Positions 8,932 to 18,314 of a stretch of DNA of 64,000 nucleotides are shown here, piece after piece. Source of the stretch: Isotricha intestinalis (taxonomy: Eukaryota > Ciliophora > Litostomatea > Vestibuliferida > Isotrichidae); contig JAJJLU010003481.1 of assembly GCA_023807065.1 (NCBI GenBank), forward strand, positions 1 through 64,000. Reading direction: 5' to 3'. Position numbers and translations under genes: made by a program. Position 1 is the first letter of the stretch, and every line of letters starts with the position of its first letter. A model generated the notes under the pieces. The model was not told the DNA's origin. It saw only the letters and a program-made list of their open reading frames with translations, and did no database searches.

Positions 8932-9684
8932 ATGAGATTTGTGATTCAAAGAGTAAAACATGCATCAGTAACAGTAAATAATGAAATAGTAGGTAAAATA
9001 GGACCTGGATTAATGATATTAGTAGGATTAACAGAAGGAGATACAGATGAATTCATAGATCATGTAACTGATAAATTTCTAAATTTACGTTTATGGGATG
9101 ATTCAAAGGGAACAAGATGGAAAGAATGTGTAAAATCATTAAACTATGAAATTTTATTAGTTTCACAATTTACACTTTATTCATATATGAAAGGAAATAA
9201 ACCTGATTATCATTTTGCAATGAATGGTGATAATGCTAATGTTTTATTTGATAAAATTGTTGAATTGACTAGAAAAAAATATGACCCTAATAAAATTCAA
9301 ACTGGGAAATTTGGAGCTTATATGCAAGTTGAATTATGTAATGATGGTCCTGTCACTATTCAATGGGAATATCCTGGAGATGTTGCTGAAAAAATTGAAC
9401 AAAATAATAAAAAAAAAAATAATAATAATAATAATAAAAAAGAAAATAATGGAATGAAATATGAAAATAAGGAAAAGAAAAAAGAAGCAAAGGTTGAAAG
9501 AAGAAAAGAAAGAAAAGGACAAAAAAATGAAGAAGAAAAGAAAGAAGAAGAAAAGAAAGAAGAAAAAAAGAAAGAAGAAGAAAAGAAAGAAGAAAAGAAA
9601 GAAGAAAAGAAAGAAGAAAAAGAAGAGGAGAAAGAAGATGAAAAAGAAATAAATGAAATTGATACAACCAAAAAAGCAGAATAA
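8932..9684 (+). CDS. DTD1: D-aminoacyl-tRNA deacylase with charged C-terminal extension
   Basis: The protein hydrolyses D-aminoacyl-tRNA (and glycine mischarged on tRNA-Ala), a cytosolic proofreading step. Residues 1-~150 form a complete DTD fold: MRFVIQRVKHASVTV at the start, the catalytic SQFTL motif with Thr81, GNKPDYH and the chirality-selective GP of NDGPVT at ~140-145. The SQFTL...GNKPDYH stretch is closest to animal-type DTD1. An unusual tail of ~95 residues follows, beginning with Asn/Lys runs and becoming an almost pure Lys/Glu repeat encoded by GAAGAAAAG units. Human DTD1 also has a C-terminal extension, but this low-complexity tail is much more extreme. Confidence 0.95.
   Translation: MRFVIQRVKHASVTVNNEIVGKIGPGLMILVGLTEGDTDEFIDHVTDKFLNLRLWDDSKGTRWKECVKSLNYEILLVSQFTLYSYMKGNKPDYHFAMNGDNANVLFDKIVELTRKKYDPNKIQTGKFGAYMQVELCNDGPVTIQWEYPGDVAEKIEQNNKKKNNNNNNKKENNGMKYENKEKKKEAKVERRKERKGQKNEEEKKEEEKKEEKKKEEEKKEEKKEEKKEEKEEEKEDEKEINEIDTTKKAE
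9521..9640 (+). repeat. Lys/Glu-coding GAAGAAAAG simple repeat
   Basis: Imperfect tandem copies of GAAGAAAAGAAA-type units form an all-purine strand at the 3' end of the deacylase gene and encode a KKEEEKKEEK-like tail. It is expected to vary in length between alleles. Confidence 0.8.
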
Positions 9685-10560
9685 AAATATATAAATAGAT
9701 TCATTTTAAAAAAAATATTTTACTTAAAAGATTGTAACATCTTGATGAATATGATATCTTTATTATCATCATAAATTACCTTATTTTAACATATCTAATC
9801 TTTTGTTTTTAAAAATTTAAAAACAATAATTTCTTTCTCATAAAATTTTCATTTCTAAAAACAACCCTTTTTTTATTATCTCTTTTTCTAAAAATCAAAA
9901 TGATTGATTACTTTAATTCAAACAATTCTATTCATTAACTTCTCAATTTTTTCCTCATTTTTTTATAACAATCAACTTTATGTTTTATCATTTCTTTTTA
10001 ATAATAATCATTTCTTCTGAATAAATATCACTATTTTTTAAGATTTCATTTTCTTTTTCATATTCTTTAATTTTTTCTTCTTTTTCTTTATTTTCTTTCA
10101 CTAAATCTTAACATCTCACTTTCAAATTTGAAATTATATCCTTTATTTATTACTCTTATTTTTTCATCTTTTTCTTTTGTTAACTTTCAACTGAAAATTT
10201 TTTGATAAATGAAATTATTTTTCTGGTTGATTAATATATATTGAAGGTAATTTATCTTTTAATTTGATGATTTTTGTAGTGAAACTATTATAAAAAGATG
10301 ATATGTTCTAATACTTTGATTTATTTTATAATACTATATCTTCTATTAAATTAAGTTTCATTTTTGTTCTTTTTATTTTTTTAATTGAATTTTTTTATTT
10401 TTAAGAAATAAATAATTGATTTTTCATAAATTTTAACAAAAATTTAAATTACATTAATATATATAAGTAAAAAACCAATATAAAATCTTAAAAACATTAG
10501 AATTTAAAATTCAAAATGAAAATTTTAAATAAAAAAAAATTAAAAAAAAACATAAAAATC
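9685..10560 (-). pseudogene. Probable decayed coiled-coil gene
   Basis: No intact frame is present. On the minus strand, short coding-like pieces appear in different frames. One, near 10040-10110, reads KENKEKEEKIKEYEKENE and continues into ILKNSDIYSEEM. Others include KIIKLKDKLPSIYINQPEK near 10210-10270 and VIYDDNKDIIFIKMLQSFK near 9730-9790. Stops and frame changes separate them. The pieces suggest a former protein with a Lys/Glu-rich coil. The parent family is unknown. Confidence 0.4.
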
Positions 10561-11373
10561 TTATTTAGAAATTCCACAAGCTAAATCTAACTTATTACAA
10601 GTTTCTTCTAATAAAGTAAGTAAATTTTCTTCAGTAGCTTCTCTTTGTTTTTTTTCATTTTCTAATTCACTTTTGATTTTATTAATAATACTTCTTAACA
10701 TATCAAGAAAAGCTTCTTCAGTTTCTTCTCTAGCTTGTTTTTCACTACTAACAAGAGAATTTAATTTCAAAAATTCATCATCAATCATTTTATTTAAAGT
10801 ACTATCACCTTCTTCACGATCACTTTGTTCATTTTTCATTTGTTCAACAATTTTAGGAACTTCAGTTTCTAAATAAAATTTAAAATTTTCAATTGATTCA
10901 TTTCTATTTCTTTCTTCTTTAGTAAGTTCATTTTTTAAAATATTAAATCTATCATCAATTTGATTAACTAATCTATTTTGCATATCTTCTCTTTCTTTTG
11001 CTTCATTATTTAATTTTTGTCTTAATTTTGTTTCTAAATTTGAAATATATTGTGTTCTTTCTTCATATGTTTGTTCAAATCTTTGTCTATCTTCTTCAAT
11101 ATTTTGAATAATATTTGATATTTGCTCTTTTATTTGATTAAATGTTTTAAATGTCATTTCATTTGATTCCATTGATTTCTCATCTAATGATGCTAATCTT
11201 GATTCTACTTCTTCATATTTTGTATTTTTATCATTTTCTATGTTAAAATGAATGTTGTTTAATTTTTGAGATATTTTTTCCAGTCTTTCTAAATTTTGAT
11301 TAGTTTTGAAACTTGTTGATCCCATATTTTGAGATTGATTAACTCCTGATTTGTTTAAACCTGATGTATTCAT
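10561..11373 (-). CDS. SF-assemblin / beta-giardin family protein
   Basis: SF-assemblins build the non-contractile striated fibres attached to basal bodies. This 270-residue protein has the family layout: a short Ser/Asn-rich non-helical head (~1-28) and an unbroken coiled-coil rod (~29-262). The rod starts with LERLEKISQKLNNIH and contains regular acidic/basic heptads ending in NKLDLACGISK. Length and head-rod organisation match the family (about 250-290 residues). There is no Asn/Lys low-complexity insertion, unlike its neighbours, consistent with a constrained structural protein. Confidence 0.9.
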   Translation of the reverse strand: MNTSGLNKSGVNQSQNMGSTSFKTNQNLERLEKISQKLNNIHFNIENDKNTKYEEVESRLASLDEKSMESNEMTFKTFNQIKEQISNIIQNIEEDRQRFEQTYEERTQYISNLETKLRQKLNNEAKEREDMQNRLVNQIDDRFNILKNELTKEERNRNESIENFKFYLETEVPKIVEQMKNEQSDREEGDSTLNKMIDDEFLKLNSLVSSEKQAREETEEAFLDMLRSIINKIKSELENEKKQREATEENLLTLLEETCNKLDLACGISK

Positions 11374-11657
11374 TTTTTAATATATTTTTTTTTATTATGT
11401 TTTTTATATCATTTTATTTAATCCTTATTTGTTTAATTATAATGTTTATTTAAATTTCAAATATTATTTAATAAAACAGTGTTTTTCTTATTTTCATTTT
11501 TATAAAAGTCATAAAACTTAAAAATAAAAGAAGTAACGAATGAATTATTGAAATTATATTTATATTGTTAGAAAATATTATAATTATTATATTTGGTTTT
11601 TTTTATTATTAATATAAAATAATTTTATAAAGTAATAAATCATATCAATTAATATAC

Positions 11658-12677
11658 TTAATAGCAATATAATAAAAATAAATAATAATAATGACTTTGT
11701 TCATATCTATCCACACACCATATAAAAATGTATTTTTTACTTATATAAAAAATTTCATTGTTATTATCTATTATATACAATGATTCTTCAATTTGACATT
11801 TATCTACAATTTTTGATAATTCTGTTTCATCGATTAATTCTTTTTCAGTATTTGAGTTAAATTTTTTTGGATAAAAATTATTTCTTTCATTAAATTTTAA
11901 TTTAAATATATTTCCTAAATTATTTTATAAAAATTTTACTTTTTTTATTTTGAATTTTAATATTAATTATTGCATTTAAATTAAGAAAAATAAATATAAT
12001 GCAGAAAATTATATTATCAATAATAATAATAATTTCCATATGAGTAAAAAACACTATTTTTATATAATTTGATACTCCGATTATACAAATTATAAATAAA
12101 ATATAAAAAAAAATGAGAATAAATTGATGTACTAAATTTCTCATTGAATAAAGAATATAACATGTAATTTCAATAATTAAATAACTTTCAAATATTATAT
12201 AATATTGTAATTTACATAATTTCTTTTTTTCAAAAAAATAAAAATCCTTTTTTTTAAAAAAAACAAATAATAAATTACTCATTATGAATAAAATATAGTT
12301 AAACACAAAAAAAAATGATAACATTATCTTATCATATTTGAAAAAGTTATAAAAATATATCCTTGATAAAACCTGTTTAAAATATACATATAAGTTATTT
12401 AAATATTCTTTCCAATTAATAAGAAATTTTGTTTGAATCAGAGTAACAGTGAATTTAAAAAAATTTATGATAATTTGAATAATAATAAAATAAAAAACAA
12501 TAGTAAAAATTTTAAAGAATGTTGGTATAATAAGAATAATCGAAAACAACCAATGAAAAATTTATAATAAAATTCCCATTTTTCTCTTTCTATAAAGTTA
12601 GAATTTAAATGAGAATAAACATAAACTTTCTTCACTAATTCATAATTATTAAAGAAAAAATCATCAAATTTAGACAT
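11658..12677 (-). CDS. Multi-pass membrane protein with one intron and one frame break
   Basis: The reading starts at ATG 12677, giving ~42 soluble residues (MSKFDDFFFNNYELVKK...) up to about 12555. There the frame must step back one base at a run of five A (12556-12560 on the plus strand) to enter a hydrophobic frame. That frame has about six membrane segments and runs to 11940. A 25-nt intron (11915-11939) then joins in frame to a soluble C-terminal domain of ~85 residues containing KELIDETELSKIVDKC and IFIWCVDRYEQS, ending with TAA at 11658. I do not recognise the family. The frame break may be a missing base in the assembly, a real mutation or -1 frameshifting. Confidence 0.6.
11915..11939 (-). 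other. 25-nt spliceosomal-type intron
   Basis: On the minus strand it starts GTAAAA and ends TTTAG. It contains an in-frame TAA; removing it joins ...AAAAAA A|GA AAT ATA TTT and continues the frame into a clear coding domain. Its boundary sequences match those of the other two introns in the window. Confidence 0.75.
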
Positions 12678-12884
12678 ATAATTAAATATAATTTAATCAT
12701 GAATAATTAATATATGATTTTTATAATTACTTATAATAAAAAAAAGTTTTTTATTAAAATTAATGTTTTTTAATGAAAACAAAACTAATATATACTTAAT
12801 ATATTAAATTTTTTTTTGAAAGTATTATAATCTTATTAATTTATCTTTTATTCAATTAAAATTTTACAATAATAAAAAAAAATA

Positions 12885-13988
12885 ATGATGAAAGAAAAAA
12901 ATGAGAACAAAAGAAGAAAAAGATTACAATCAAAGAAAGAATATGGGTTACAAATAGATTTAGGACAAAAACTTGAAGAAAAGGTCAAAAATTATACAAC
13001 ATTATTAAAAAATGATAATAATTTGAAGAATATAAACAATAAAGAAGAAAAGAAAAATAATATAACAAATTTTTCTTTTAATTCTTCAAGTTCAGGAGAT
13101 TATAGTAATGATTATTATGAAAAATTTTTAATTAAATTAAATAGTATAAAAAAATCAAATAATGACATTGAAAATAATAACTTAAAAAATAGAAGAAATA
13201 TTTCTTTTAAAAATGAGAATAAAGAATCACCTCAGAAGAAAGGATATCTGACGGTGTTTAAAGAAAAACCTTTAAAAATAATTACAAATAATTTATTAGA
13301 TGAAAATATCCAAATAAAATCATATCATAAATCACCTCAAAATATGAATTTAAGAAATCCTTATAAAATAAATTTATTAAAAGATAATTCTAATCAATGT
13401 GAAAAATTAAATAATTCAAAAATAATAACTGATGAAATAAAATCTTATTATCAAAATGAATCAAGAAAAAGTTTTTGTTTTCATTCTCCATCTCAATTAA
13501 TGAAAAAAACTTATAGATTTCAATCAAACACAGAAGAAATAGAAAATAAAAATCCAAAATATTGTTCTTTAATAAAAATAAAAAAAAATTTGTTAAATCC
13601 AAAAGTAAAAACCTTATCAATTACATATAAAAACCCAAATAAAACTCAAAAATTAAAAAGAGAAATAAGTCTTAAAAATGAAAATTTAAAAGAGAAAGAT
13701 AAAAAAAGTTTAATTAGAAAAATTACTAATTCTTTAGAAATTACAAATTATAATGGAAATATTAATAGTAAGAGTACTTCAAACAAAAAAATTTATTTGT
13801 TAAATGCCAAAAAAATTGATGTTGAAAATTTATTAAAGAGAAAAAAGAAAAATAATAGTGAAAAAAAAGAAAAATTAAATGATAAATCAAAAGATAATTC
13901 ATCAGAAAATGTCCAAGAATCAAAAAAAGAAACAATGATAATAAATATAAAAAAGAAAAAATTATTTGGTTGTTTACCATTATGTTAG
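12885..13988 (+). CDS. Basic hypothetical protein ending in KKKKLFGCLPLC
   Basis: This 367-residue, Lys/Asn/Ser-rich, mostly disordered protein has no membrane span. The N-terminus is strongly basic (NENKRRKRLQSKKEYG). The notable feature is the C-terminus: a Lys-rich stretch directly followed by KKKKLFGCLPLC and a TAG stop. A polybasic patch next to terminal cysteines is typical of lipid-anchored (prenylated or palmitoylated) proteins. The end resembles that of the unrelated-looking protein at 47305-48345. No family is recognised. Confidence 0.75.
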   Translation: MMKEKNENKRRKRLQSKKEYGLQIDLGQKLEEKVKNYTTLLKNDNNLKNINNKEEKKNNITNFSFNSSSSGDYSNDYYEKFLIKLNSIKKSNNDIENNNLKNRRNISFKNENKESPQKKGYLTVFKEKPLKIITNNLLDENIQIKSYHKSPQNMNLRNPYKINLLKDNSNQCEKLNNSKIITDEIKSYYQNESRKSFCFHSPSQLMKKTYRFQSNTEEIENKNPKYCSLIKIKKNLLNPKVKTLSITYKNPNKTQKLKREISLKNENLKEKDKKSLIRKITNSLEITNYNGNINSKSTSNKKIYLLNAKKIDVENLLKRKKKNNSEKKEKLNDKSKDNSSENVQESKKETMIINIKKKKLFGCLPLC

Positions 13989-14198
13989 TAATTTTCAAAA
14001 TTTTAAAGTACTTTTTTATAAATAATTTATTCATAATAAAATACTTAAAATTATAATTAGACATGATATATAATATTTTTTTTCCGTTATACTTAATTTT
14101 AATACAATTAAATATTAATAAAGAATGAATATTAAATATTTAAAAGTAAATAATATAATTTTAAATTTCAAAAAAAAAAAATTAAAAAAAAACAAACC

Positions 14199-15344
14199 TT
14201 AATAAACAGCTTTCCTCATTCCAGCAGTAAAAACTCTTTTATCAGTTTTTTTTCTATCCATATAAAAAACTTTATTTCCTTTATCATCTTCAATAAAACC
14301 AAGAGCAGCACTTTTATTTTTTTTTCCTCTTTTATTGAAAGTTTCTTTAGGCATTCTCCAATAATGTTGAGGACCAACATATTTTTTAGGATTATTTTCT
14401 AAATAATTTTGATATTGTTCTTCTTTATCAAATTGGAAATTTTTATACATTTTATAATATACTTCTCCATGATGTTTAACTTTATGAAAAGAACCAGGAA
14501 CATCTAAATTTAAATCATTTCTCTTAATACCTTTATTACTTAAATATTCTTCTATTTTTTCTTCAATAGCATTTTCTCTATCTTTTATATTTTGACTTGG
14601 AGGAAGTGCCTTAGGATATTTCCAAGCAGGTGCTTTTTTCCAAATTGGATTTTTATCAGGATAAAATAATTTCTTCTTTTCTACATTTTCCTGAGGTGCT
14701 GTATTATAAAATGGTATTTGTTCACCTACAAATTCAGCATCTGCTACTATTGTTACTCTATCACAACGAGCTGTTTGTGGTCTTGTTTTATATTTTGCTT
14801 TCATTTTCTCTTCATATGTTATTTCCTTTAATTTTGCATCTTCTTTTGCTTTCTCTTCTGCTTGTTCTATTGCTTCTACTTTATATTCTGGATATTTTGG
14901 AAAATTCTTTTTCCATTCTTCTTTTTTCTTTTCATTCTCTAAAAAATCTTTTCTTTTTCTCTTATCTAAAACTAATGGTTTCACATAATCTTTTACATTA
15001 ATATTTTTCTCAGATATTAATTCCTCTGCTCTCTTTTTATCATAATATGAATTACACCATTTAAATAAGTCATCTAAATAATTTTTCCTTTTTGGAGGAA
15101 CTTTCGAATCGTCATCAGCGGATTTTTTAGGCCAATCTAAAGGAGGCCAAATCCTTTTGTGAGTCTTTGCTATATTTTCTCTCTCTTTTTCCCACATCAC
15201 TTGATGATAACAATAATAATGACGAGGAACTTCATAACCTTCTATTCCCCATTCTTGAATACGATGAGTTAAGTTGTATAATTGCTCTGGTGTTAATGTG
15301 TTTGGCTCTGTTTGAGGATATGCTGATTGAGCTCTTGGTTTCAT
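14199..15344 (-). CDS. Conserved-looking presumed cytoskeletal/ciliary protein
   Basis: This protein has 381 residues without low-complexity runs, and its DNA is clearly richer in G/C than its neighbours, which suggests strong constraint or high expression. It is rich in Trp, Tyr, Pro, Lys and Glu: HYYCYHQVMWEKER near 42-55, RIWPPLDWPKKS near 64-75, a central Lys/Glu helix (~120-190), then RPQTARCDRVTIV and several WKK/WKYP motifs. The N-terminal PRAQSAYPQTEP and internal RPQTA resemble motifs of axonemal microtubule-associated proteins. No named family can be assigned. A DPY30-domain gene lies just upstream on the same strand. Confidence 0.8.
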   Translation of the reverse strand: MKPRAQSAYPQTEPNTLTPEQLYNLTHRIQEWGIEGYEVPRHYYCYHQVMWEKERENIAKTHKRIWPPLDWPKKSADDDSKVPPKRKNYLDDLFKWCNSYYDKKRAEELISEKNINVKDYVKPLVLDKRKRKDFLENEKKKEEWKKNFPKYPEYKVEAIEQAEEKAKEDAKLKEITYEEKMKAKYKTRPQTARCDRVTIVADAEFVGEQIPFYNTAPQENVEKKKLFYPDKNPIWKKAPAWKYPKALPPSQNIKDRENAIEEKIEEYLSNKGIKRNDLNLDVPGSFHKVKHHGEVYYKMYKNFQFDKEEQYQNYLENNPKKYVGPQHYWRMPKETFNKRGKKNKSAALGFIEDDKGNKVFYMDRKKTDKRVFTAGMRKAVY

Positions 15345-15493
15345 ATTTTTTTATTATTTTTTTTTATTAAAGTCTAATTTAATTTTATATTTTTAAAAAA
15401 CAAGATATTTTTAAGTTTTGCAATTATTTTATTTTTTTTTTGGGGAATTTTTTGTTATTGGAAATTATAATTTTTTCTTAATAAAGATTTAAT

Positions 15494-15742
15494 TTATTTC
15501 TCATTTGCATGTTTCATTAAAAAATCAGCTAAATATTTAATTGGATTTTCTGGTCTTTCTTTAGCAACTTCAGCCATTCCTTGAAGAACTAAAGGAACAA
15601 CAGTTTTATCTAAATATGCTCTAATTGAAAGATTATTTATATTTTCTCCTCCTTTTCCCAAATCTTTATTATTTTCTACTACATTTTTTTCTGCTACATT
15701 TTCTGAATTTATATTAGGATCTAATTCATCTTTTCCACTCAT
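15494..15742 (-). CDS. DPY30-domain protein
   Basis: This small protein of 82 residues has the Dpy-30 dimerisation/docking motif at ~38-80: [20 protein letters not shown] followed by [17 protein letters not shown]. The first ~35 residues are polar and disordered. DPY30 itself is a core subunit of COMPASS/MLL histone methyltransferases, and the same fold occurs in ciliary radial-spoke proteins, where it binds amphipathic helices of partners. The length is close to true DPY30 (about 100 residues), so the nuclear role is plausible, but a ciliary role cannot be excluded. Confidence 0.92.
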   Translation of the reverse strand: MSGKDELDPNINSENVAEKNVVENNKDLGKGGENINNLSIRAYLDKTVVPLVLQGMAEVAKERPENPIKYLADFLMKHANEK

Positions 15743-16014
15743 TTTTTTATTAATAAATTTTTATTATATTGAAAAAAATTAGTTATAAATAATATAAATC
15801 ACATCAAAATTATTTTATCATTTCTCATATAAATAAATTAATTGTTAAAGAAATTAATTCTATTTGAAGAGTTTTTAAATTTAATAATTATATTAATTCA
15901 AATGTTATTTAAAATATTTCTTAAAATACATTATTTTTTATAAAAGAAATGAAATAAATAAATAAATTAATTCTTTAAATTTATTTATTTTTTTTACTTT
16001 TTCTTTATTACAAA

Positions 16015-18108
16015 ATGTCGGAAACAAAAACAGACAATTATAAAATAGGAATATTAATAGATTCAATAGAAGATTTTGATACAGCACAAAAAAAAAATTA
16101 TAATCGTTTTTATTTTGAAAAGTATGATATTTTAGAAGATATTATTGAAAAACAAGATAGTAAAAACGATATTTTTAAAGGCTTTCATATTTATTTAGAA
16201 TTAAAATCAGAAGAGCCATCTAAAAAAATAATAGATATTGCAAAATCATTTTTTTGTGGTTATAAAACTCAACTAAAAATAGATAAAATCAATTTTTATT
16301 TTATAAATAATTTTTGTTTTGTTCCAATTTCACAAGATTATATAATTTTTACGGAAAATAATCCTTTTTATTCTGGTCTGGAAAACCAAATAAATGAACA
16401 AAAGATTTATTTAAGAACAAACGATGAACTTGAATTTAATTATGAAAATTTATATAAAAATAACAAATTAAATGAAATAGCAGAAAAAAAGAAAAAAACC
16501 AAAGAAGAAATATTAATAAAATTTAATTTAAAATTAAACAATTTAATATTTTATAAATCAAATACAATTAACTTAAAAAATTTAAATGAATTTAATTTTG
16601 ATTTTGATTTAGATGAAGAAGAAATGGAGCAAATAAATTTATTAACTTTTTATCATTTATGTTATATTTCATGTAATTGTAATAATTGTCCTTTTCCAAT
16701 ATATATAAAATTTATAAATAATCAAATTCATACTTCATGTATTAAAAATCATGTTTCTCAATATAATTCATTTAGAGAATTATTATTAAATAAAAATAAT
16801 TATTATACAAAAATAATATGTTCAACTTGTAATAAAAAATTATCAAATGAAGAAAAATGGTATTGTCATATTTGTGATTATTATTATCATAATAATAATA
16901 AATGTGGAGAACAACACATACATCCACTATTATATTATAATAATATATTTAATTATTGTCCTTTTCATTTAAAAAAAATAATAAAATTTTGTGATAAATG
17001 TGAAAAAGGAATTTGTATAAATTGCTTTCATAATCATGAAGAAAAATATATTCATTCTTTTCAATATTTATCTTCTTTTGAAAAAAATATTATTAATTTT
17101 ATTTATAATAGTGGACTTAATTGTTTTGATGATGAAAAATATTTTTTAGAACAATATTATATTTTAGAAAAAAAAAAAATATTTAATTTTGAAATTATTC
17201 AAAATGTTAAAAATATTATTAATAATTATCCTAAAGTTTTAGGTAATTATTATTTTGGAAGTAGTTATAATAATCAAATAAATATATTTAAAAACAATTT
17301 TTTAAGTAATAAAGATTATATATTTTTTCTAATTGTTAATAATAATAATTTTTTCTCATATGATATTAAAGGACAATTAAAATTATTTGAATTTTATAAA
17401 AACAAAGAAGATAATAATGAATATAATTTCAAAGAAAAAATAATTATTGATGAAAAATTTTTAAAACATCAAAATTCAGGAATAAGTATTATTGAAATAT
17501 TAAAAATAATATTTGAAAAAATAAATAACATTAAAATTACTAATTATGGATTTCAAATATTTTATTTAGAAGATATAATAATTCAAGAACAAAAAATAAT
17601 AAAAAAAACAGAAATTTATTGTTTAAATATTGAAAAAAGAGAAGATAAATTAATAATAAAAAAAGAAAAAGTATATAATTCAAATAACGAAGAGATTATT
17701 CTTCCAGAAAATTCTAAATTTTTATCATTAAATTTCGATAAAGATAATCTAGACTTAAATACAATATTATATTATCATCAAAATGATAAATCATTAATAT
17801 TAAAAAATTTATACAATGAAAATGTTATTTTTTCAGTAAAAACTGATTTAGATATTTATAAAATATTTCATTATAATACATTTGACAAAGAACTTTTTTT
17901 TTTAATTACTTTTAATTTAAATATTTTTTATTGTATTTATTATGATGAAAAGAATCAAAACATTGAATTTAAAATGTTTAACTCTAATAAAGATGTTTTG
18001 GAAAAAAATGATAATATTCAAGATTGTTTTATATCAGGCTCTCAAATAGTATTATTTTCAAAGAACAAACAAAAATATTTACCTTTAAATAATGTTAGTT
18101 ATGAATAA
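16015..18108 (+). CDS. B-box-type zinc-finger protein
   Basis: The protein has 697 residues. An N-terminal globular region (~1-215) of unknown type precedes a Cys/His block at ~218-355. That block includes CNCNNCPFPIYI, CIKNH, CSTCNKKL...WYCHICDYYYH and then a B-box2-like CPFHLKKIIKFCDKCEKGIC...CFHNHEEKYIH. Such tandem B-boxes bind zinc and mediate oligomerisation in TRIM-like proteins. The C-terminal ~340 residues consist of repeated beta-strand-like segments and may be a degenerate propeller. Its zinc-block layout matches the protein at 21203-23251, so the two may be paralogues; that one ends in recognisable WD40 repeats. Confidence 0.8.
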   Translation: MSETKTDNYKIGILIDSIEDFDTAQKKNYNRFYFEKYDILEDIIEKQDSKNDIFKGFHIYLELKSEEPSKKIIDIAKSFFCGYKTQLKIDKINFYFINNFCFVPISQDYIIFTENNPFYSGLENQINEQKIYLRTNDELEFNYENLYKNNKLNEIAEKKKKTKEEILIKFNLKLNNLIFYKSNTINLKNLNEFNFDFDLDEEEMEQINLLTFYHLCYISCNCNNCPFPIYIKFINNQIHTSCIKNHVSQYNSFRELLLNKNNYYTKIICSTCNKKLSNEEKWYCHICDYYYHNNNKCGEQHIHPLLYYNNIFNYCPFHLKKIIKFCDKCEKGICINCFHNHEEKYIHSFQYLSSFEKNIINFIYNSGLNCFDDEKYFLEQYYILEKKKIFNFEIIQNVKNIINNYPKVLGNYYFGSSYNNQINIFKNNFLSNKDYIFFLIVNNNNFFSYDIKGQLKLFEFYKNKEDNNEYNFKEKIIIDEKFLKHQNSGISIIEILKIIFEKINNIKITNYGFQIFYLEDIIIQEQKIIKKTEIYCLNIEKREDKLIIKKEKVYNSNNEEIILPENSKFLSLNFDKDNLDLNTILYYHQNDKSLILKNLYNENVIFSVKTDLDIYKIFHYNTFDKELFFLITFNLNIFYCIYYDEKNQNIEFKMFNSNKDVLEKNDNIQDCFISGSQIVLFSKNKQKYLPLNNVSYE

Positions 18109-18314
18109 AAAAAAAATTATTAATGTTTTATAAAAGTTACAAACTTAATTTTAATAATATAATAATAAATTTAACACTATTGTAATAAAAATACTTTTTT
18201 CATATGAAATAATAATTAAAAAATATTAAAATATATTATTTTAATTCACCTTTTGAAATATAGAAAATAAATTAGTAAAATTAAATTATACCATAATTTA
18301 CTAAAAGAAAAAAC

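Noticed and set aside
9360..9704. Ser/Phe-rich minus-strand frame opposite the deacylase tail
   Set aside because: It is the complement of the GAAGAAAAG repeat. The repeat encodes Lys/Glu in frame with a well-supported enzyme on the plus strand.
12465..12677. A separate 70-residue protein preceding the membrane protein
   Set aside because: Its first ~42 residues look genuine, but the remainder is an out-of-frame reading of the membrane region. One gene with a frame break explains both better than two overlapping genes.
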